Shown: in pieces, positions 34,466-43,851 of the stretch
Position numbering within the stretch: position 1 is the stretch's first letter
Layout: each line of letters opens with the position of its first letter
Assembly: GCA_030595665.1 (NCBI GenBank)
Contig: JAUVCV010000013.1
Span: 1 to 57,295, forward strand
DNA: 57,295 nt
Source of the DNA: Methanogenium sp.
GTDB taxonomy: Archaea; Halobacteriota; Methanomicrobia; Methanomicrobiales; Methanomicrobiaceae
Reading direction: 5' to 3'
Notes under the pieces: model-generated
Databases searched by the model: none
What the model saw: the letters and a program-made list of their open reading frames with translations, nothing else
What the model was told of the DNA's origin: nothing
Made by a program: the position numbers and the translations under genes

Positions 34466-36349
34466 ATGGCGAATTTAAAGGGAATGAGTGGGCTTGATAT
34501 TCATGCCATGGTGTCAGAAGCCCAGGGTTTTCTCCCTATGTGGGTTGGAAAAACCTACCAATATGATACAGGGCTGTTTGGAATCCGTCTCAATGGAGAA
34601 AATAAGCAAAAATTTTCCCTGATTATTGAAATCGGGAAACGGGTACATTTTACGTCATCGCTCCCTGCGGCAACACCAAATCCATCAGGATATTCAATGT
34701 TTCTGCGAAAATACTGCAATGGCGGCAGAGTACTGGGAATATCTCAGCCGGGGATAGAACGGGTAATTGATATTGAAATCGGAAAGAGTGAAAAACGGTT
34801 TCACCTGCTCGTTGAACTCTTTGATGAAGGCAATATCATCCTGACAGATGGGGATTACATCATTATTCAGCCCCTGAAAAAACATCGGTTCAAAGATCGT
34901 AGTATTTTTGCAGATGAAAAATACACCCTTGCAGCACATACTGCAACGGCATCTGTTGAAGAATTTACCACCATTCTTCAGGCATCAGATGCTGATACGG
35001 TCAGGACACTTGCCACACAGTTTCTCATGGGGGGAAAATTTGCAGAAGAAGCGTGTAAAATTGCCGGTGTCAGCAAATCAGAACCAGCCGTTAATGCACC
35101 TCCGGATAAACTGTTTGCGGCATATTTGTCAATTCTGAAAAAAACCGAAGAAGAACGCAGCCCCTGCATCACAAAATCAGGATGCTGGCCGTTTCTTCTG
35201 GGAAATGAAACAGCAGTTGAGACATTCACGTCATTTCACGAAGCGCTTGACCAGTTTTTTCCCCGTGGGAAAGAACTGATTACGCCACCAAAACCAAAAC
35301 TCACCCGGGAAGAGAATATCCGGGTACGTCAATTAGATGCAATTACTTCGTTTGAAAAGAAGATAGCGCGATATGGGGTCATTGTTGATGCTATCTATAC
35401 GCACTATACATTCGTTCAGGAAATTCTCACAACGCTGAAGAATGCCCGTGCTACTTCATCCTGGCAGGAAATTAGTAAAATTCTGAAAGAGAGTAAGAGT
35501 GAATCAGCTTCCGCCATAATAAATGTATTTCCTGCTGAAGGTGCAATTGACCTTGAAATAGATGGGAAAATTGTCAAACTCTTTGTAGAGGAGAGTCTTG
35601 AAGCCAACGCAGAACGATATTACGAACTGGCAAAGAAATTTAAGAAGAAGCGGACAGGTGCATTTGCAGCAATGGAACGGATGGTAATCATCCCCAAAAA
35701 GCAAAAAACCGTGATATCTCTGCGAAAAAAGAAATGGTTCCACCGGTTCCGCTGGTGCTATACATCTGACGGAGTACTGATGGTTGGCGGGAAGGATGCC
35801 GGTACCAATGAAGAAGTCGTAAAAAAATACCTCCAGGGAGGCGACACATTTGTCCATGCTGATGTGCATGGTGGTAGTGTCATCATCGTCAAAGGAAAAA
35901 CAGAAAAGAATGATGAAGTCGCCCAGTTTGCCGTATCATATTCAAATGCCTGGAAAAACGGCTATCTGACAGCCGATGTGTATGCAGCATCACCCAATCA
36001 GGTAAGTAAGACCCCGGAAACCGGAGAATATGTCTCACGCGGTTCGTTTATCGTCCGGGGAGAACGGACATACACACGGAATGTAGGCCTTGGTGTTGCC
36101 ATTGGTCTGGAGGTAACACCGGAGTTAGGTGTTATCGGAGGGCCTATTGATGCAGTGAAAGGCAGGGCAGAGCATTATGTCATTCTCCGTCCGGGACGCT
36201 ATGAGCCCAATGATGTTGCCAAAAAAATACTCAGAATTCTCCGGGATAAATACGGAGATGAATGGAAATCAATGAAAAATGTTCTGAATTCAGAGAGTAT
36301 TGCTGCATTTGTTCCGCCGGGTGGATCAGATATTACTGAAGAGTTATGA
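34466..36349 (+). CDS. rqcH: RqcH/NEMF/Tae2-type ribosome quality control protein
   Basis: 627 residues from ATG 34466 (an in-frame TTG at 34457 would add three). N-terminal NFACT-N domain (MSGLDIHAMVSEAQGFLPMW, GKRVHFTSS), a helical coiled-coil middle (about 290-360), and NFACT-R domain with WYHRF-like KKWFHRFRWCYTSDGVLMVG and the DTFVHADVHGGSVIIVKGK motif. The family binds 50S subunits carrying stalled peptidyl-tRNA and can add C-terminal tails. The stop overlaps the pelA start (ATGA), so stalled-ribosome recognition and splitting factors are coupled. Confidence 0.93.
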   Translation: MANLKGMSGLDIHAMVSEAQGFLPMWVGKTYQYDTGLFGIRLNGENKQKFSLIIEIGKRVHFTSSLPAATPNPSGYSMFLRKYCNGGRVLGISQPGIERVIDIEIGKSEKRFHLLVELFDEGNIILTDGDYIIIQPLKKHRFKDRSIFADEKYTLAAHTATASVEEFTTILQASDADTVRTLATQFLMGGKFAEEACKIAGVSKSEPAVNAPPDKLFAAYLSILKKTEEERSPCITKSGCWPFLLGNETAVETFTSFHEALDQFFPRGKELITPPKPKLTREENIRVRQLDAITSFEKKIARYGVIVDAIYTHYTFVQEILTTLKNARATSSWQEISKILKESKSESASAIINVFPAEGAIDLEIDGKIVKLFVEESLEANAERYYELAKKFKKKRTGAFAAMERMVIIPKKQKTVISLRKKKWFHRFRWCYTSDGVLMVGGKDAGTNEEVVKKYLQGGDTFVHADVHGGSVIIVKGKTEKNDEVAQFAVSYSNAWKNGYLTADVYAASPNQVSKTPETGEYVSRGSFIVRGERTYTRNVGLGVAIGLEVTPELGVIGGPIDAVKGRAEHYVILRPGRYEPNDVAKKILRILRDKYGDEWKSMKNVLNSESIAAFVPPGGSDITEEL

Positions 36350-37371
36350 AAGCGGAATGTGATGGGCTGAAGGATTCAAGCGGTGAAATACGCCTGTTTC
36401 CTGAATCAATTGATGATATCTGGCATATCGGGCATCTGATCAGAACAGGTGATCTTATTTTTGCAGATACGTTCAGAAGCCTGGATTCCCAGACTGACAA
36501 AACACGGCCGGAAAAAACCGAAAAAAAACCGGTACGGCTGGGCCTCCGGGTGGAGAAAACAGAATTCCACCCGGATACCGTCAGGCTGAGAATTTCCGGG
36601 GTGATTGAACAGGGCCCCGACACTGGTTTTTACCATACCATAAATCTTGAACCTGGCCGGGAAGTTTCTGTCATTAAACGATGGACATCGGTTGAACAGG
36701 AACGCATTGACCGGGCAGTCACTGCATCAACCTCAGGAATTGTGCATATTGTAGCCATCGAAGAAGGGGAGGCACAGATATTCCGCATCCGCCAGTACGG
36801 GCCGGAATATGTTATGAAGATGACTGCCGGAAGCGGAAAACGTGAGGGTGTGGATGCCAGACATGCTTTTTTTGAAGAAATCTATTCTTCCCTCACCACA
36901 GTCACCGGATCGATTGTTATTGCAGGGCCCGGTTTTGTGAAAGATGATTTTCTCAGTTTTCTCAAGAGAACAGATGCTGATCTGGCCAGCCGCATGCTGA
37001 TAGCTGATACACGCAGAACCGGACAGGGTGCGGTGCAGGAAGTGATTGGGCAGGGGATACTGGAACGGATAACACAGGACCTTCAGCTTGGCAGAGAGGT
37101 AATTCTGATGGAAGACCTTCTTAAGAGGATGTCAGGAACCGGTCCTGCAGCATATGGTTTTGATGAAGTTACCACAGCGGTTCAGTATGGTGCGGTATCA
37201 GACATTCTTGTTGTTGACACGAAAATGAGCGAGGAACCAATCAATCGTCTCCTTGAAACCGCTGACACTATGCGTGCAAAGATAACTGTTCTCTCTTCAG
37301 AGTTTGAACCCGGAAAACAACTGAGTGCAATAGGAGGAATTGCCGCAATTCTGCGTTTTCCCATTCAGTAA
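36346..37371 (+). CDS. pelA: Pelota (Dom34) ribosome rescue factor
   Basis: 341 residues. eRF1-like architecture: N-terminal Sm-like domain (IDDIWHIGHLIRTGDLIFAD, PVRLGLRVEKTEF), central domain (GIVHIVAIEEGEAQIFRIRQ, then ...HAFFEEIYSSL, IVIAGPGFVKDDF), and C-terminal domain (EVTTAVQYGAVSDILVVDTK). It lacks the GGQ motif of release factors. Pelota enters the empty A site of stalled ribosomes, working with aEF1A and ABCE1. It is translationally coupled with rqcH and convergent with an FKBP gene. Confidence 0.97.
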   Translation: MKAECDGLKDSSGEIRLFPESIDDIWHIGHLIRTGDLIFADTFRSLDSQTDKTRPEKTEKKPVRLGLRVEKTEFHPDTVRLRISGVIEQGPDTGFYHTINLEPGREVSVIKRWTSVEQERIDRAVTASTSGIVHIVAIEEGEAQIFRIRQYGPEYVMKMTAGSGKREGVDARHAFFEEIYSSLTTVTGSIVIAGPGFVKDDFLSFLKRTDADLASRMLIADTRRTGQGAVQEVIGQGILERITQDLQLGREVILMEDLLKRMSGTGPAAYGFDEVTTAVQYGAVSDILVVDTKMSEEPINRLLETADTMRAKITVLSSEFEPGKQLSAIGGIAAILRFPIQ

Positions 37372-37377
37372 AAAAAA

Positions 37378-38136
37378 TTATTCTTCGGATGATTCTTCTG
37401 GTTCAGAAGATTCATCTGCTTCTTCGGGTGCCGGAGAGACTTCAGCTTCTTCAATCTCTTCAGCTTCTTCGGGTGCAGCAGGACGTTTATATGATTCCTT
37501 TAACACGATTTCGTCGATACCACTGATGAATTCAAAGATCTGGTGCATAAGGATGCCACGAGCCATTCCCCATCTCTTGTCATAATTGATTCCCGGAGGG
37601 AGAAGAATGGTGAGAACGCCGTCAGTGAGGTCAAGGTCCATGTCTTTCCCTGAATAGAGATTGATCAGACCCTGTACCTGTTCTTTGGGTTCTTCTACAG
37701 CTGCTTCTATCTCATACTCGTAGGTAAGCGTTTTTCCGGCAAGTACATGGTTAAAATCGACAACAGCCCGCTTTCCAACAACACTGGCAACGACACCTTC
37801 CTGCCCTTCAGATGAAATTCTCATACCAACATGAGGTTTTTCGCCAAAATTTTTGACTGAAGCAGACTTCATCAGTGATTCATCACGGGGGCCATATGCC
37901 TTCTCCGGAGGAATTTCGACAGTGCCCTTTTCACCAACTTCTTTCCCGATTAATACCTCATCGAGGCCGGGAATGACGTGCATACCGCCAAGGCGCACAA
38001 TAATTGGTTCGTAGACCTTCTTTTCATTGAAAATATCTGCTTCTTTAGCTTTGTCTGCTTCAGTGGTGTCAAATACGATACCATCTGATAAGCCGGTAAA
38101 TCTGAGTTTAATAAAACTTCCTTCAGTAACTGCCAT
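37378..38136 (-). CDS. Long FKBP-type peptidyl-prolyl isomerase with acidic tail
   Basis: 252 residues from ATG 38136, which has GGTGA upstream; a GTG at 38145 is also in frame. The FKBP core (GSFIKLRFTGLSDGIVFDTT, LGGMHVIPGLDEVLIGK) with SlyD-type insertion and closing VVDFNHVLAGKTLTYEYEI is followed by a C-terminal domain (about 155-215) and a tail of glutamate, alanine, serine and proline (residues 217-252). Long archaeal FKBPs of this type are chaperones. It lies 6 bp from the convergent pelota gene; whether it acts in nascent-chain folding is inference. Confidence 0.9.
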   Translation of the reverse strand: MAVTEGSFIKLRFTGLSDGIVFDTTEADKAKEADIFNEKKVYEPIIVRLGGMHVIPGLDEVLIGKEVGEKGTVEIPPEKAYGPRDESLMKSASVKNFGEKPHVGMRISSEGQEGVVASVVGKRAVVDFNHVLAGKTLTYEYEIEAAVEEPKEQVQGLINLYSGKDMDLDLTDGVLTILLPPGINYDKRWGMARGILMHQIFEFISGIDEIVLKESYKRPAAPEEAEEIEEAEVSPAPEEADESSEPEESSEE

Positions 38137-38180
38137 TACATTCACCTGTCTATATTTATACGGCGTGCCTACTTAAAATA

Positions 38181-38729
38181 ATGAGCTCTGTAATTGAAGT
38201 TGAAACGAAAATTGAGGTATCCAGTCTCCCGGAAATCGCAGATCGCCTGCGCTCTCTGGGAGCAGAAGACCTCGGCAGTTCGTCCCAGCAGGATACCTAC
38301 CTGAATGCACCGCACTGTGATTATGCCCACACAGATGAAGCGCTTCGTGTACGTGAAACAGAATCCGGTATTGAAATTACGTATAAAGGTCCGAAACAAA
38401 AACACAGCGGGTCAAAGGCACGAAAAGAGATCACCCTTTCTGTTGAATCTGCACAGGATGCCATTGCTCTTTTTACGGCAATTGGTTTTTTTGTTAGTGC
38501 ACACGTCAGAAAAGAACGAACTGAATACCGATACCGTGATACAACCATCGCTCTGGACCATGTTGAAGGACTGGGCACATATGTTGAAATTGAAGTTTTG
38601 ACTGACAATGATATCTCTGCAGCACAAAATACCATTGAATCCGTTAAAAAAGAACTGAATATTTCCGGGGCACACATCCCGGTGTCCTATCTTGAACTGT
38701 TGGTATCCCAAAAAAATTCTAAAGGGTGA
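38181..38729 (+). CDS. CYTH-domain protein (class IV adenylate cyclase/ThTPase superfamily)
   Basis: 182 residues. Signature ExExK near the start (IEVETKIEV), QQDTYLNAP, LRVRETESGIEITYKGPK, RKEITLSVE, RKERTEYRYRDTTIALDHVE and GLGTYVEIEV form the triphosphate-tunnel fold. Family members act on triphosphates: adenylate cyclase IV, thiamine triphosphatase or inorganic triphosphatase. Substrate unknown; the sequence is closest in form to archaeal CyaB-type proteins. It shares a short 44-bp promoter region with the divergent FKBP gene, and its last 11 bases overlap the convergent phosphoesterase gene. Confidence 0.88.
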   Translation: MSSVIEVETKIEVSSLPEIADRLRSLGAEDLGSSSQQDTYLNAPHCDYAHTDEALRVRETESGIEITYKGPKQKHSGSKARKEITLSVESAQDAIALFTAIGFFVSAHVRKERTEYRYRDTTIALDHVEGLGTYVEIEVLTDNDISAAQNTIESVKKELNISGAHIPVSYLELLVSQKNSKG

Positions 38730-39360
38730 ATAATTCCACTTCAATCTCTTTTGGTTCATCCCCCAGGGTAATTATTGCATATTTGCCCTCAAAGGCAGGT
38801 CCGGGGTTAACAATAATAGTATCTTCGATTTCAACAACCCCGGTGTGATCATGAATATGCCCACAGCAGACAAGATCAAAATCCCGCAGATTATCCCGGA
38901 AGTATTTACACCCGACATGTGTTCCACCAACATCATCCAGTGTGCCGTATGGGGGTGCATGGGTGACCAGGACATTATGAACATTCGGCCGGCCCCTCTT
39001 TTTTGCCTTCTCCAACAGTTCACCCAGTTCTTCTTCAGAGAGTTCAAATGGTGTATTAAAGGGTGTAGGGTTTGAACCTCCAACACCGGTAAAGGTTACC
39101 TGCCCTATCTCAAGGGAGGTTCCATGCAGGTTAACAGCATCAGAATATTCAATTACATCCAGGATTTCCGGGACGTCACAATTCCCGGGAATAGCAAAAC
39201 ACGGTACATCAATCTGTCTGAATACCTCTTTTGCTTCCTGTGGATCGCCGCAGTCTGTGATATCCCCGGCAATGATAACGATATCCGGAGCACATCCCAT
39301 GAAATCGGAAATGGCATCATAATGTCCGTGGATATCGGTCAGAAGGAGAATTTTCATCAT
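38719..39360 (-). CDS. Calcineurin-like metallophosphoesterase
   Basis: 213 residues. Metal-binding motifs in order: LLTDIHGHYD, IIAGDITDCG, IPGNCD, LVTHAPPYG and CGHIHDHTG. The compact size and NPGPA motif near the C-terminus are typical of the YfcE/MJ0936-like group, phosphodiesterases of low specificity. The start overlaps the stop of the upstream radical SAM gene (ATGA) and its 3' end overlaps the CYTH gene by 11 bp. No specific substrate can be assigned. Confidence 0.9.
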   Translation of the reverse strand: MMKILLLTDIHGHYDAISDFMGCAPDIVIIAGDITDCGDPQEAKEVFRQIDVPCFAIPGNCDVPEILDVIEYSDAVNLHGTSLEIGQVTFTGVGGSNPTPFNTPFELSEEELGELLEKAKKRGRPNVHNVLVTHAPPYGTLDDVGGTHVGCKYFRDNLRDFDLVCCGHIHDHTGVVEIEDTIIVNPGPAFEGKYAIITLGDEPKEIEVELFTL

Positions 39361-40478
39361 GATAACTGGTCTTCATCCTCCTTAAAAAACCTTACCTCAG
39401 CATCTATCCATGAACCCGTCGCCTTTCCGCTTCGTGCCATTCTTCCCAGCTCCCGCTGTACATCAGGAAGGACAGAACGGGCCGACATACCCGCAAGGGG
39501 TGTCCCCGGGAGCGGGGTAAAATGATGGACATGCACAATACCGCCGCGGGTTATCTCTTTCATCTGTTTCACCGAAAGCCGCTGTTCCTCATCGGATTCA
39601 TCGGGAAGGCCCACAATATAATCAACAATTGGAGTCATGCCATGGTCCCGGCAGAGGTCATATGCCTTCATCACATCCTCTGCAGTGTGGCCACGCCTGA
39701 GCTTCTGTAATACCCGATTACTGCCGGACTGTGCACCAAAATGGACTTTCCTGTTTGCGCAATAGGTTTCTATCAGATTCAGTGATGCATCGGATATACA
39801 CTCCGGCCTCACTTCACTCGGAAAGGTTCCGAAAAAAATTCTCCTTCCGGTTAACGACCGGAACAGTTTTTCAACCTTGTCAAGGCGCAAATGAATGCCA
39901 TCTGAACCATAGGCAAGAGCATTCGGTGTGACAAACCGTACATCGCGAAAAATGCGGGTGGCCTGTTCAATATCATCGATTCTTCTGTGGCGCATATGCC
40001 TGCCAAAAAGGCGGGGTGTCTGGCAGTATCCACATCCAAACGGGCATCCGCGGGTAATCTCAACATATCCTTTTACCGAAGTAAACGGCGGGTATGAGGG
40101 GAGAAACACGCAATGATTTGGCATCACTACCTGATTCTTTGTAGCCACCCCGGCCGGCAGGGTTTGGCTGCCGGACTCAATCATTCTGATAAGGGCAGGA
40201 AGGGTATATTCCCCTTCACCAATCACCACATAATCTGCATAGCGGCATACTTCTTTCCAACATGCAGTGGGATGCGGTCCGCCCACGATGGTAATACATT
40301 CTGCATCTCTAATCTCATCTCTGAAATGAGGTTCATTTACCGAATTAATACTGTAGCAGGTGATGTCATTTTCCGGAGCATCCACCTCACTGAGGGTAAT
40401 GCCGGACAGTTCACATGCCGCACTGAGTGCCGCAAATGAGTTCTTTGCCCAGGATATAGATCGCCAGTTTACATTCAT
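39357..40478 (-). CDS. B12-binding/radical SAM protein (MJ1487-like family)
   Basis: 373 residues. The N-terminal part (CITIVGGPHPTACWKEVCRY, ADYVVIGEGEYTLPALIRMI) is a B12-binding-like domain, followed by the radical SAM cluster motif RGCPFGCGYCQTP at about 140-152 and a SAM-binding TIM barrel (GAQSGSNRVLQKLRRGHTAE, PIVDYIVGLPDESDEE). Homologs form an archaeal family related to MJ1487; their reaction is unknown. It is coupled by 4 bp to the downstream phosphoesterase gene. It could be a methyltransferase or methylthiotransferase. Confidence 0.86.
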   Translation of the reverse strand: MNVNWRSISWAKNSFAALSAACELSGITLSEVDAPENDITCYSINSVNEPHFRDEIRDAECITIVGGPHPTACWKEVCRYADYVVIGEGEYTLPALIRMIESGSQTLPAGVATKNQVVMPNHCVFLPSYPPFTSVKGYVEITRGCPFGCGYCQTPRLFGRHMRHRRIDDIEQATRIFRDVRFVTPNALAYGSDGIHLRLDKVEKLFRSLTGRRIFFGTFPSEVRPECISDASLNLIETYCANRKVHFGAQSGSNRVLQKLRRGHTAEDVMKAYDLCRDHGMTPIVDYIVGLPDESDEEQRLSVKQMKEITRGGIVHVHHFTPLPGTPLAGMSARSVLPDVQRELGRMARSGKATGSWIDAEVRFFKEDEDQLS

Positions 40479-40549
40479 CAGATATTTTTCCTCAGGGAAT
40501 TATTTCACTGCCATTAAAAGAATATAATAATACACGCTGATACCCGGAA

Positions 40550-40957
40550 TTAATTTTCATTAAGTGTTATTTTACCCGAACTGCCATCAACGGATGCAGA
40601 CCTCCCGTCTTCCAGCATTTCAATTGCTGTGTCCGGACGGTCAACCATCGGAATTTCTGCGAGTATTGCCCCGACAGCGATGATTGGTTCGGCTTCGGTA
40701 TTGATTATTGCAGAAGGTGCCATATTGTTCCGCCTCAGCGCATAGATAACGTAGGAACCAACGGTTGATCCTTTCCCATAAGGGAAGGCAAGCACTTTAC
40801 CTGCTATTGACTGCCCTTCCAGAGGGTGACCGGATTCAATTACAACACCCGTCTCCTGATCTACTCCTGAAAGAAAGGAGATTGGTTCGCTGCTGACAAG
40901 AATGGCACCGGATCCAATTCCCACTGAAATACCACGTGCCTGAATTGTAATGGACAT
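40550..40957 (-). CDS. DUF126 swivel protein, probable phosphomevalonate dehydratase small subunit
   Basis: 135 residues from ATG 40957 (MSITIQARGIS). The frame is open to 41023 but would run into the divergent PAN gene. The pattern ARGISVGIGSGAILVSSEPI, ESGHPLEGQSIAGKVLAFPY, GKGSTVGSYVIYALR and VGAILAEIPMVD is that of DUF126, the aconitase-like swivel unit. Archaeal members form the small subunit of phosphomevalonate dehydratase in the modified mevalonate pathway for isoprenoid lipids. The large (AcnX-like) subunit is not in the window. Divergent from PAN1 with 37 bp between. Confidence 0.82.
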   Translation of the reverse strand: MSITIQARGISVGIGSGAILVSSEPISFLSGVDQETGVVIESGHPLEGQSIAGKVLAFPYGKGSTVGSYVIYALRRNNMAPSAIINTEAEPIIAVGAILAEIPMVDRPDTAIEMLEDGRSASVDGSSGKITLNEN

Positions 40958-40994
40958 ACTACATAAATGTGGTGAGAACAAAGATAAATATGAC

Positions 40995-42173
40995 ATGGAT
41001 GAGAGCATCATCGACAATACCAATACCGAACGAAATCTGACCAGCCTGAACAGTCAGGAATATGAGGAGATCATTGAAAGTCTGCAGGAGAATATCGAAA
41101 TTCAGACAAAAGAAATTGAAAATTATAAAAAAGAGACTGAGCAGCTGAAAAAGGAAAATAATCAGTTGAAACGGACACCACTCTTTGTAGCATCCGTTAT
41201 TGACATCCTGGATTCCGGGGAAGTGTATCTTCGTCAGCAGGGGAATAACCAGGAATATATTACCGGAAGCTCTGAAAATCTGGAAACTGAACTGAAACCC
41301 GGTATGAAAGTTGCGGTTAACAATGCTCTCTCAATTGTGCGCATTGTCGCAAATTCCGTTGATTCGCGCGTGCGGGTTATGGAACTTATTGAGTCTCCGG
41401 ATACAACCTTTGAAAAGATCGGCGGACTCAGAGAGGAGATTGAAGAAGTCAGGGAAGCTGTCGAATATCCATTGACAAAACCAGAGATATTCCGCAAAAT
41501 TGGTGTGGAACCTCCGAAAGGAATCCTCCTTTACGGGCCACCGGGTACAGGAAAGACCCTGATTGCAAAAGCAGTTGCAAATCAGGCAAACGCCACCTTC
41601 ATTCGTATGTCCGGCAGTGAGCTGGTCCATAAATTTATCGGAGAAGGTGCTCAGATGGTGCGGGAGCTCTTTACCATGGCACGGGAGAGGGCGCCCTCGA
41701 TCGTATTCATCGATGAAATTGATGCAATCGGGACCATGCGGATGCATGACGGGACGTCCGGAAGCGCAGAAGTGCAGCGGACCCTGATGCAGCTCTTGGC
41801 AGAGATGGACGGATTTGACAACAGGGGGGATGTCAGAATAATGGGAGCAACAAACCGGGTGGATATGCTGGATCCCGCACTTCTGCGGCCGGGACGGTTT
41901 GACCGTGTCGTGATGGTTCCGCTTCCGGACACCGCTGCCCGCCACCAGATTCTGAAGATTCATTCTGCAAAGATGCACCTTGTGAATGTTCCCCTTGACA
42001 AACTGGCAGCAGAAACAGACAACAGCACTGGTGCAGAACTTGAAGCAATCTGCCGTGAGGCCGGAATGATGGCTGTCAGGCGTGATGCAGATGCAATCAC
42101 GTGGTCTGATTTTGAAGCAGCCATGCGGAAAGTCAGGGATAAAACCCAGAAGCCGGACATCATGTTCCTTTAG
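40995..42173 (+). CDS. pan: Proteasome-activating nucleotidase (PAN) 1
   Basis: 392 residues from ATG 40995. N-terminal coiled coil (about 25-75: IIESLQENIEIQTKEIENYK), OB domain (about 75-125), AAA+ module with Walker A GPPGTGKT, Walker [10 protein letters not shown], sensor ATNRVDMLDPALLRPGR. It unfolds proteins and feeds them to the 20S proteasome. The C-terminus ends IMFL: the tripeptide MFL resembles the HbYX docking motif but has Phe instead of Tyr. A second PAN gene lies about 1.8 kb downstream on the opposite strand. A small unknown gene follows after 3 bp. Confidence 0.94.
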   Translation: MDESIIDNTNTERNLTSLNSQEYEEIIESLQENIEIQTKEIENYKKETEQLKKENNQLKRTPLFVASVIDILDSGEVYLRQQGNNQEYITGSSENLETELKPGMKVAVNNALSIVRIVANSVDSRVRVMELIESPDTTFEKIGGLREEIEEVREAVEYPLTKPEIFRKIGVEPPKGILLYGPPGTGKTLIAKAVANQANATFIRMSGSELVHKFIGEGAQMVRELFTMARERAPSIVFIDEIDAIGTMRMHDGTSGSAEVQRTLMQLLAEMDGFDNRGDVRIMGATNRVDMLDPALLRPGRFDRVVMVPLPDTAARHQILKIHSAKMHLVNVPLDKLAAETDNSTGAELEAICREAGMMAVRRDADAITWSDFEAAMRKVRDKTQKPDIMFL

Positions 42174-42176
42174 GCT

Positions 42177-42620
42177 ATGAAGGTTTTACTCATACAAAAG
42201 GAAGGAACTGACCTTCATTCCATTCTTTTAGCATCTGAAACCAGCCGGGGAGTGCTCCGTTTTTATCATCCGAAAAAAACCGACTGGGGAGTCTGCATTG
42301 AAGTGTCAACTCTGGGAGGTGCACTCTCGATTATTTCTGAGATAAAGTGGTATATCCAGCGGTATGTATCACAACCGCTCTGCCTTCTCTCCAACGGAAT
42401 CATCTGTACCCCTTCATATGCAGGCATCATTTATGGACGTGAAGAGTCTGTTCACGACAGGTGGGACTGGGAGATACTCTATGGTATCAAATATCATACG
42501 GTCATGGACCGGATGGCGGTAACGTCTGAATCAGCACTAAATAATATCAGTGAATTTGCATCAGGAATGGACAAAACATTCCGTGCACGCTGTTCTGAAG
42601 AAGAACAGGAAAAATTATAA
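42177..42620 (+). CDS. Small protein downstream of PAN1, unknown
   Basis: 147 residues, no signal peptide, mixed alpha/beta composition (MKVLLIQKEGTDLHSILLAS, LRFYHPKKTDWGVCIEVSTL, GGALSIISEIKWYIQRYVS). No family recognised. The start lies 3 bp after the PAN1 stop, so it is translated from the same message, which suggests a relation to PAN1 or merely cotranscription. The TnpB element begins just after its stop. Confidence 0.72.
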   Translation: MKVLLIQKEGTDLHSILLASETSRGVLRFYHPKKTDWGVCIEVSTLGGALSIISEIKWYIQRYVSQPLCLLSNGIICTPSYAGIIYGREESVHDRWDWEILYGIKYHTVMDRMAVTSESALNNISEFASGMDKTFRARCSEEEQEKL

Positions 42621-42738
42621 TTTTTATCAATTAAGCGTAAAACCCCTTGGTCTTTAGCCAAGGGGATGTAAGCGATTACATTTTGATTGTGACTCATAGC
42701 ACAAAGTATACATGGCGCTAAGTAGCAATTAAATAGGT

Positions 42739-43851
42739 ATGTTGAGAGCCTACAAATACCGAATGTATCCCAATAAAGAGCAGGAGAATCTGTTCTTTCA
42801 GCATTTCGGGGCATGTAGGTTCGTCTATAACTGGGGTTTAGAAAATAAACTCAAAACCTATGAATCTGATGGTAAATCAATATCGAGATTCACATTAAAC
42901 AAAATGTTACCTGATTTAAAATCAGAATATGTTTGGTTAAAAGACGTTAATTCACAGTCTTTACAGGATGCAACATTGCATCTTGAAAATGCATTTACCC
43001 GTTTTTTCCGAGAGAAAAAAGGATTTCCAAAATTCAAATCTCGGAAAAATCCGACAAAATCTTTCTCAATTCCACAACATTACGATGTAAATTTTGATAC
43101 CCAGAAAATCAGATTGCCTAAAATTGGATGGGTTAAAACAAAATTACACAGGGAATATGAAGGAATGGGAAAAACCGCAACAGTATCTATTACTCCGTCG
43201 GGTAAATTTTTCATTAGTATCTTGGTAGATGACGGGAAAGATCAACCACCTGCACAACACTTTGACGTTAATACAACCATAGGCGTCGATGTTGGTATCA
43301 AAGATTTTGCAATACTGTCAAATGGAGAAAAAATTGGCAACCCAAGATATTTGAAACAGTCACTTTTCCAAATGAAAATATTACAAAGACGATTAAGTAG
43401 AAAACAAAAAGGTTCAAATAACCGGAACAAAGCTAAAAAATCAGTGTCAAAACTCCACGAAAAACTCCACAATCAACGAAACGATTTCCAGCACAAACTC
43501 TCTTTTAGATTAGTATGCGAGAACCAAGCAATTGCGCTGGAAACCTTAAACGTTGACGGGATGTTGAAGAACCACAAACTTGCACAGCATATCGCTGATG
43601 CGTCATGGAGTTCATTTGTCACTCAATTAGAGAATAAAGCACTACGATATGGTAAGACTGTTCTACGGATTGGACGGTTTGAACCATCTTCTCGGATATG
43701 CAGTAAGTGCGGATATTACAATCGGGATTTGACACTATCTGACAGAGATTGGATTTGTCCCGACTGTGGGACACATCATGACCGGGATATCAATGCTGCG
43801 GTTAATATCAAGAAATTTGCTCTTGATAAACAAAATCTAATTGGAATATAA
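42739..43851 (+). CDS. tnpB: RNA-guided nuclease TnpB
   Basis: 370 residues. N-terminal MLRAYKYRMYPNKEQENLFF and CRFVYNWGL match TnpB. The RuvC triad appears intact: D184 (GVDVGIKDFA), E268 (AIALETLNVDG) and D350 (HDRDINAAVNI). A zinc finger is formed by C321, C324, C340 and C343 (CSKCGYYN, WICPDCG). TnpB cuts DNA next to a target motif under the direction of an omega RNA from the element's right end and helps keep the element in place. Codon use is more AT-rich than the flanking PAN genes, consistent with transfer. Confidence 0.95.
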   Translation: MLRAYKYRMYPNKEQENLFFQHFGACRFVYNWGLENKLKTYESDGKSISRFTLNKMLPDLKSEYVWLKDVNSQSLQDATLHLENAFTRFFREKKGFPKFKSRKNPTKSFSIPQHYDVNFDTQKIRLPKIGWVKTKLHREYEGMGKTATVSITPSGKFFISILVDDGKDQPPAQHFDVNTTIGVDVGIKDFAILSNGEKIGNPRYLKQSLFQMKILQRRLSRKQKGSNNRNKAKKSVSKLHEKLHNQRNDFQHKLSFRLVCENQAIALETLNVDGMLKNHKLAQHIADASWSSFVTQLENKALRYGKTVLRIGRFEPSSRICSKCGYYNRDLTLSDRDWICPDCGTHHDRDINAAVNIKKFALDKQNLIGI

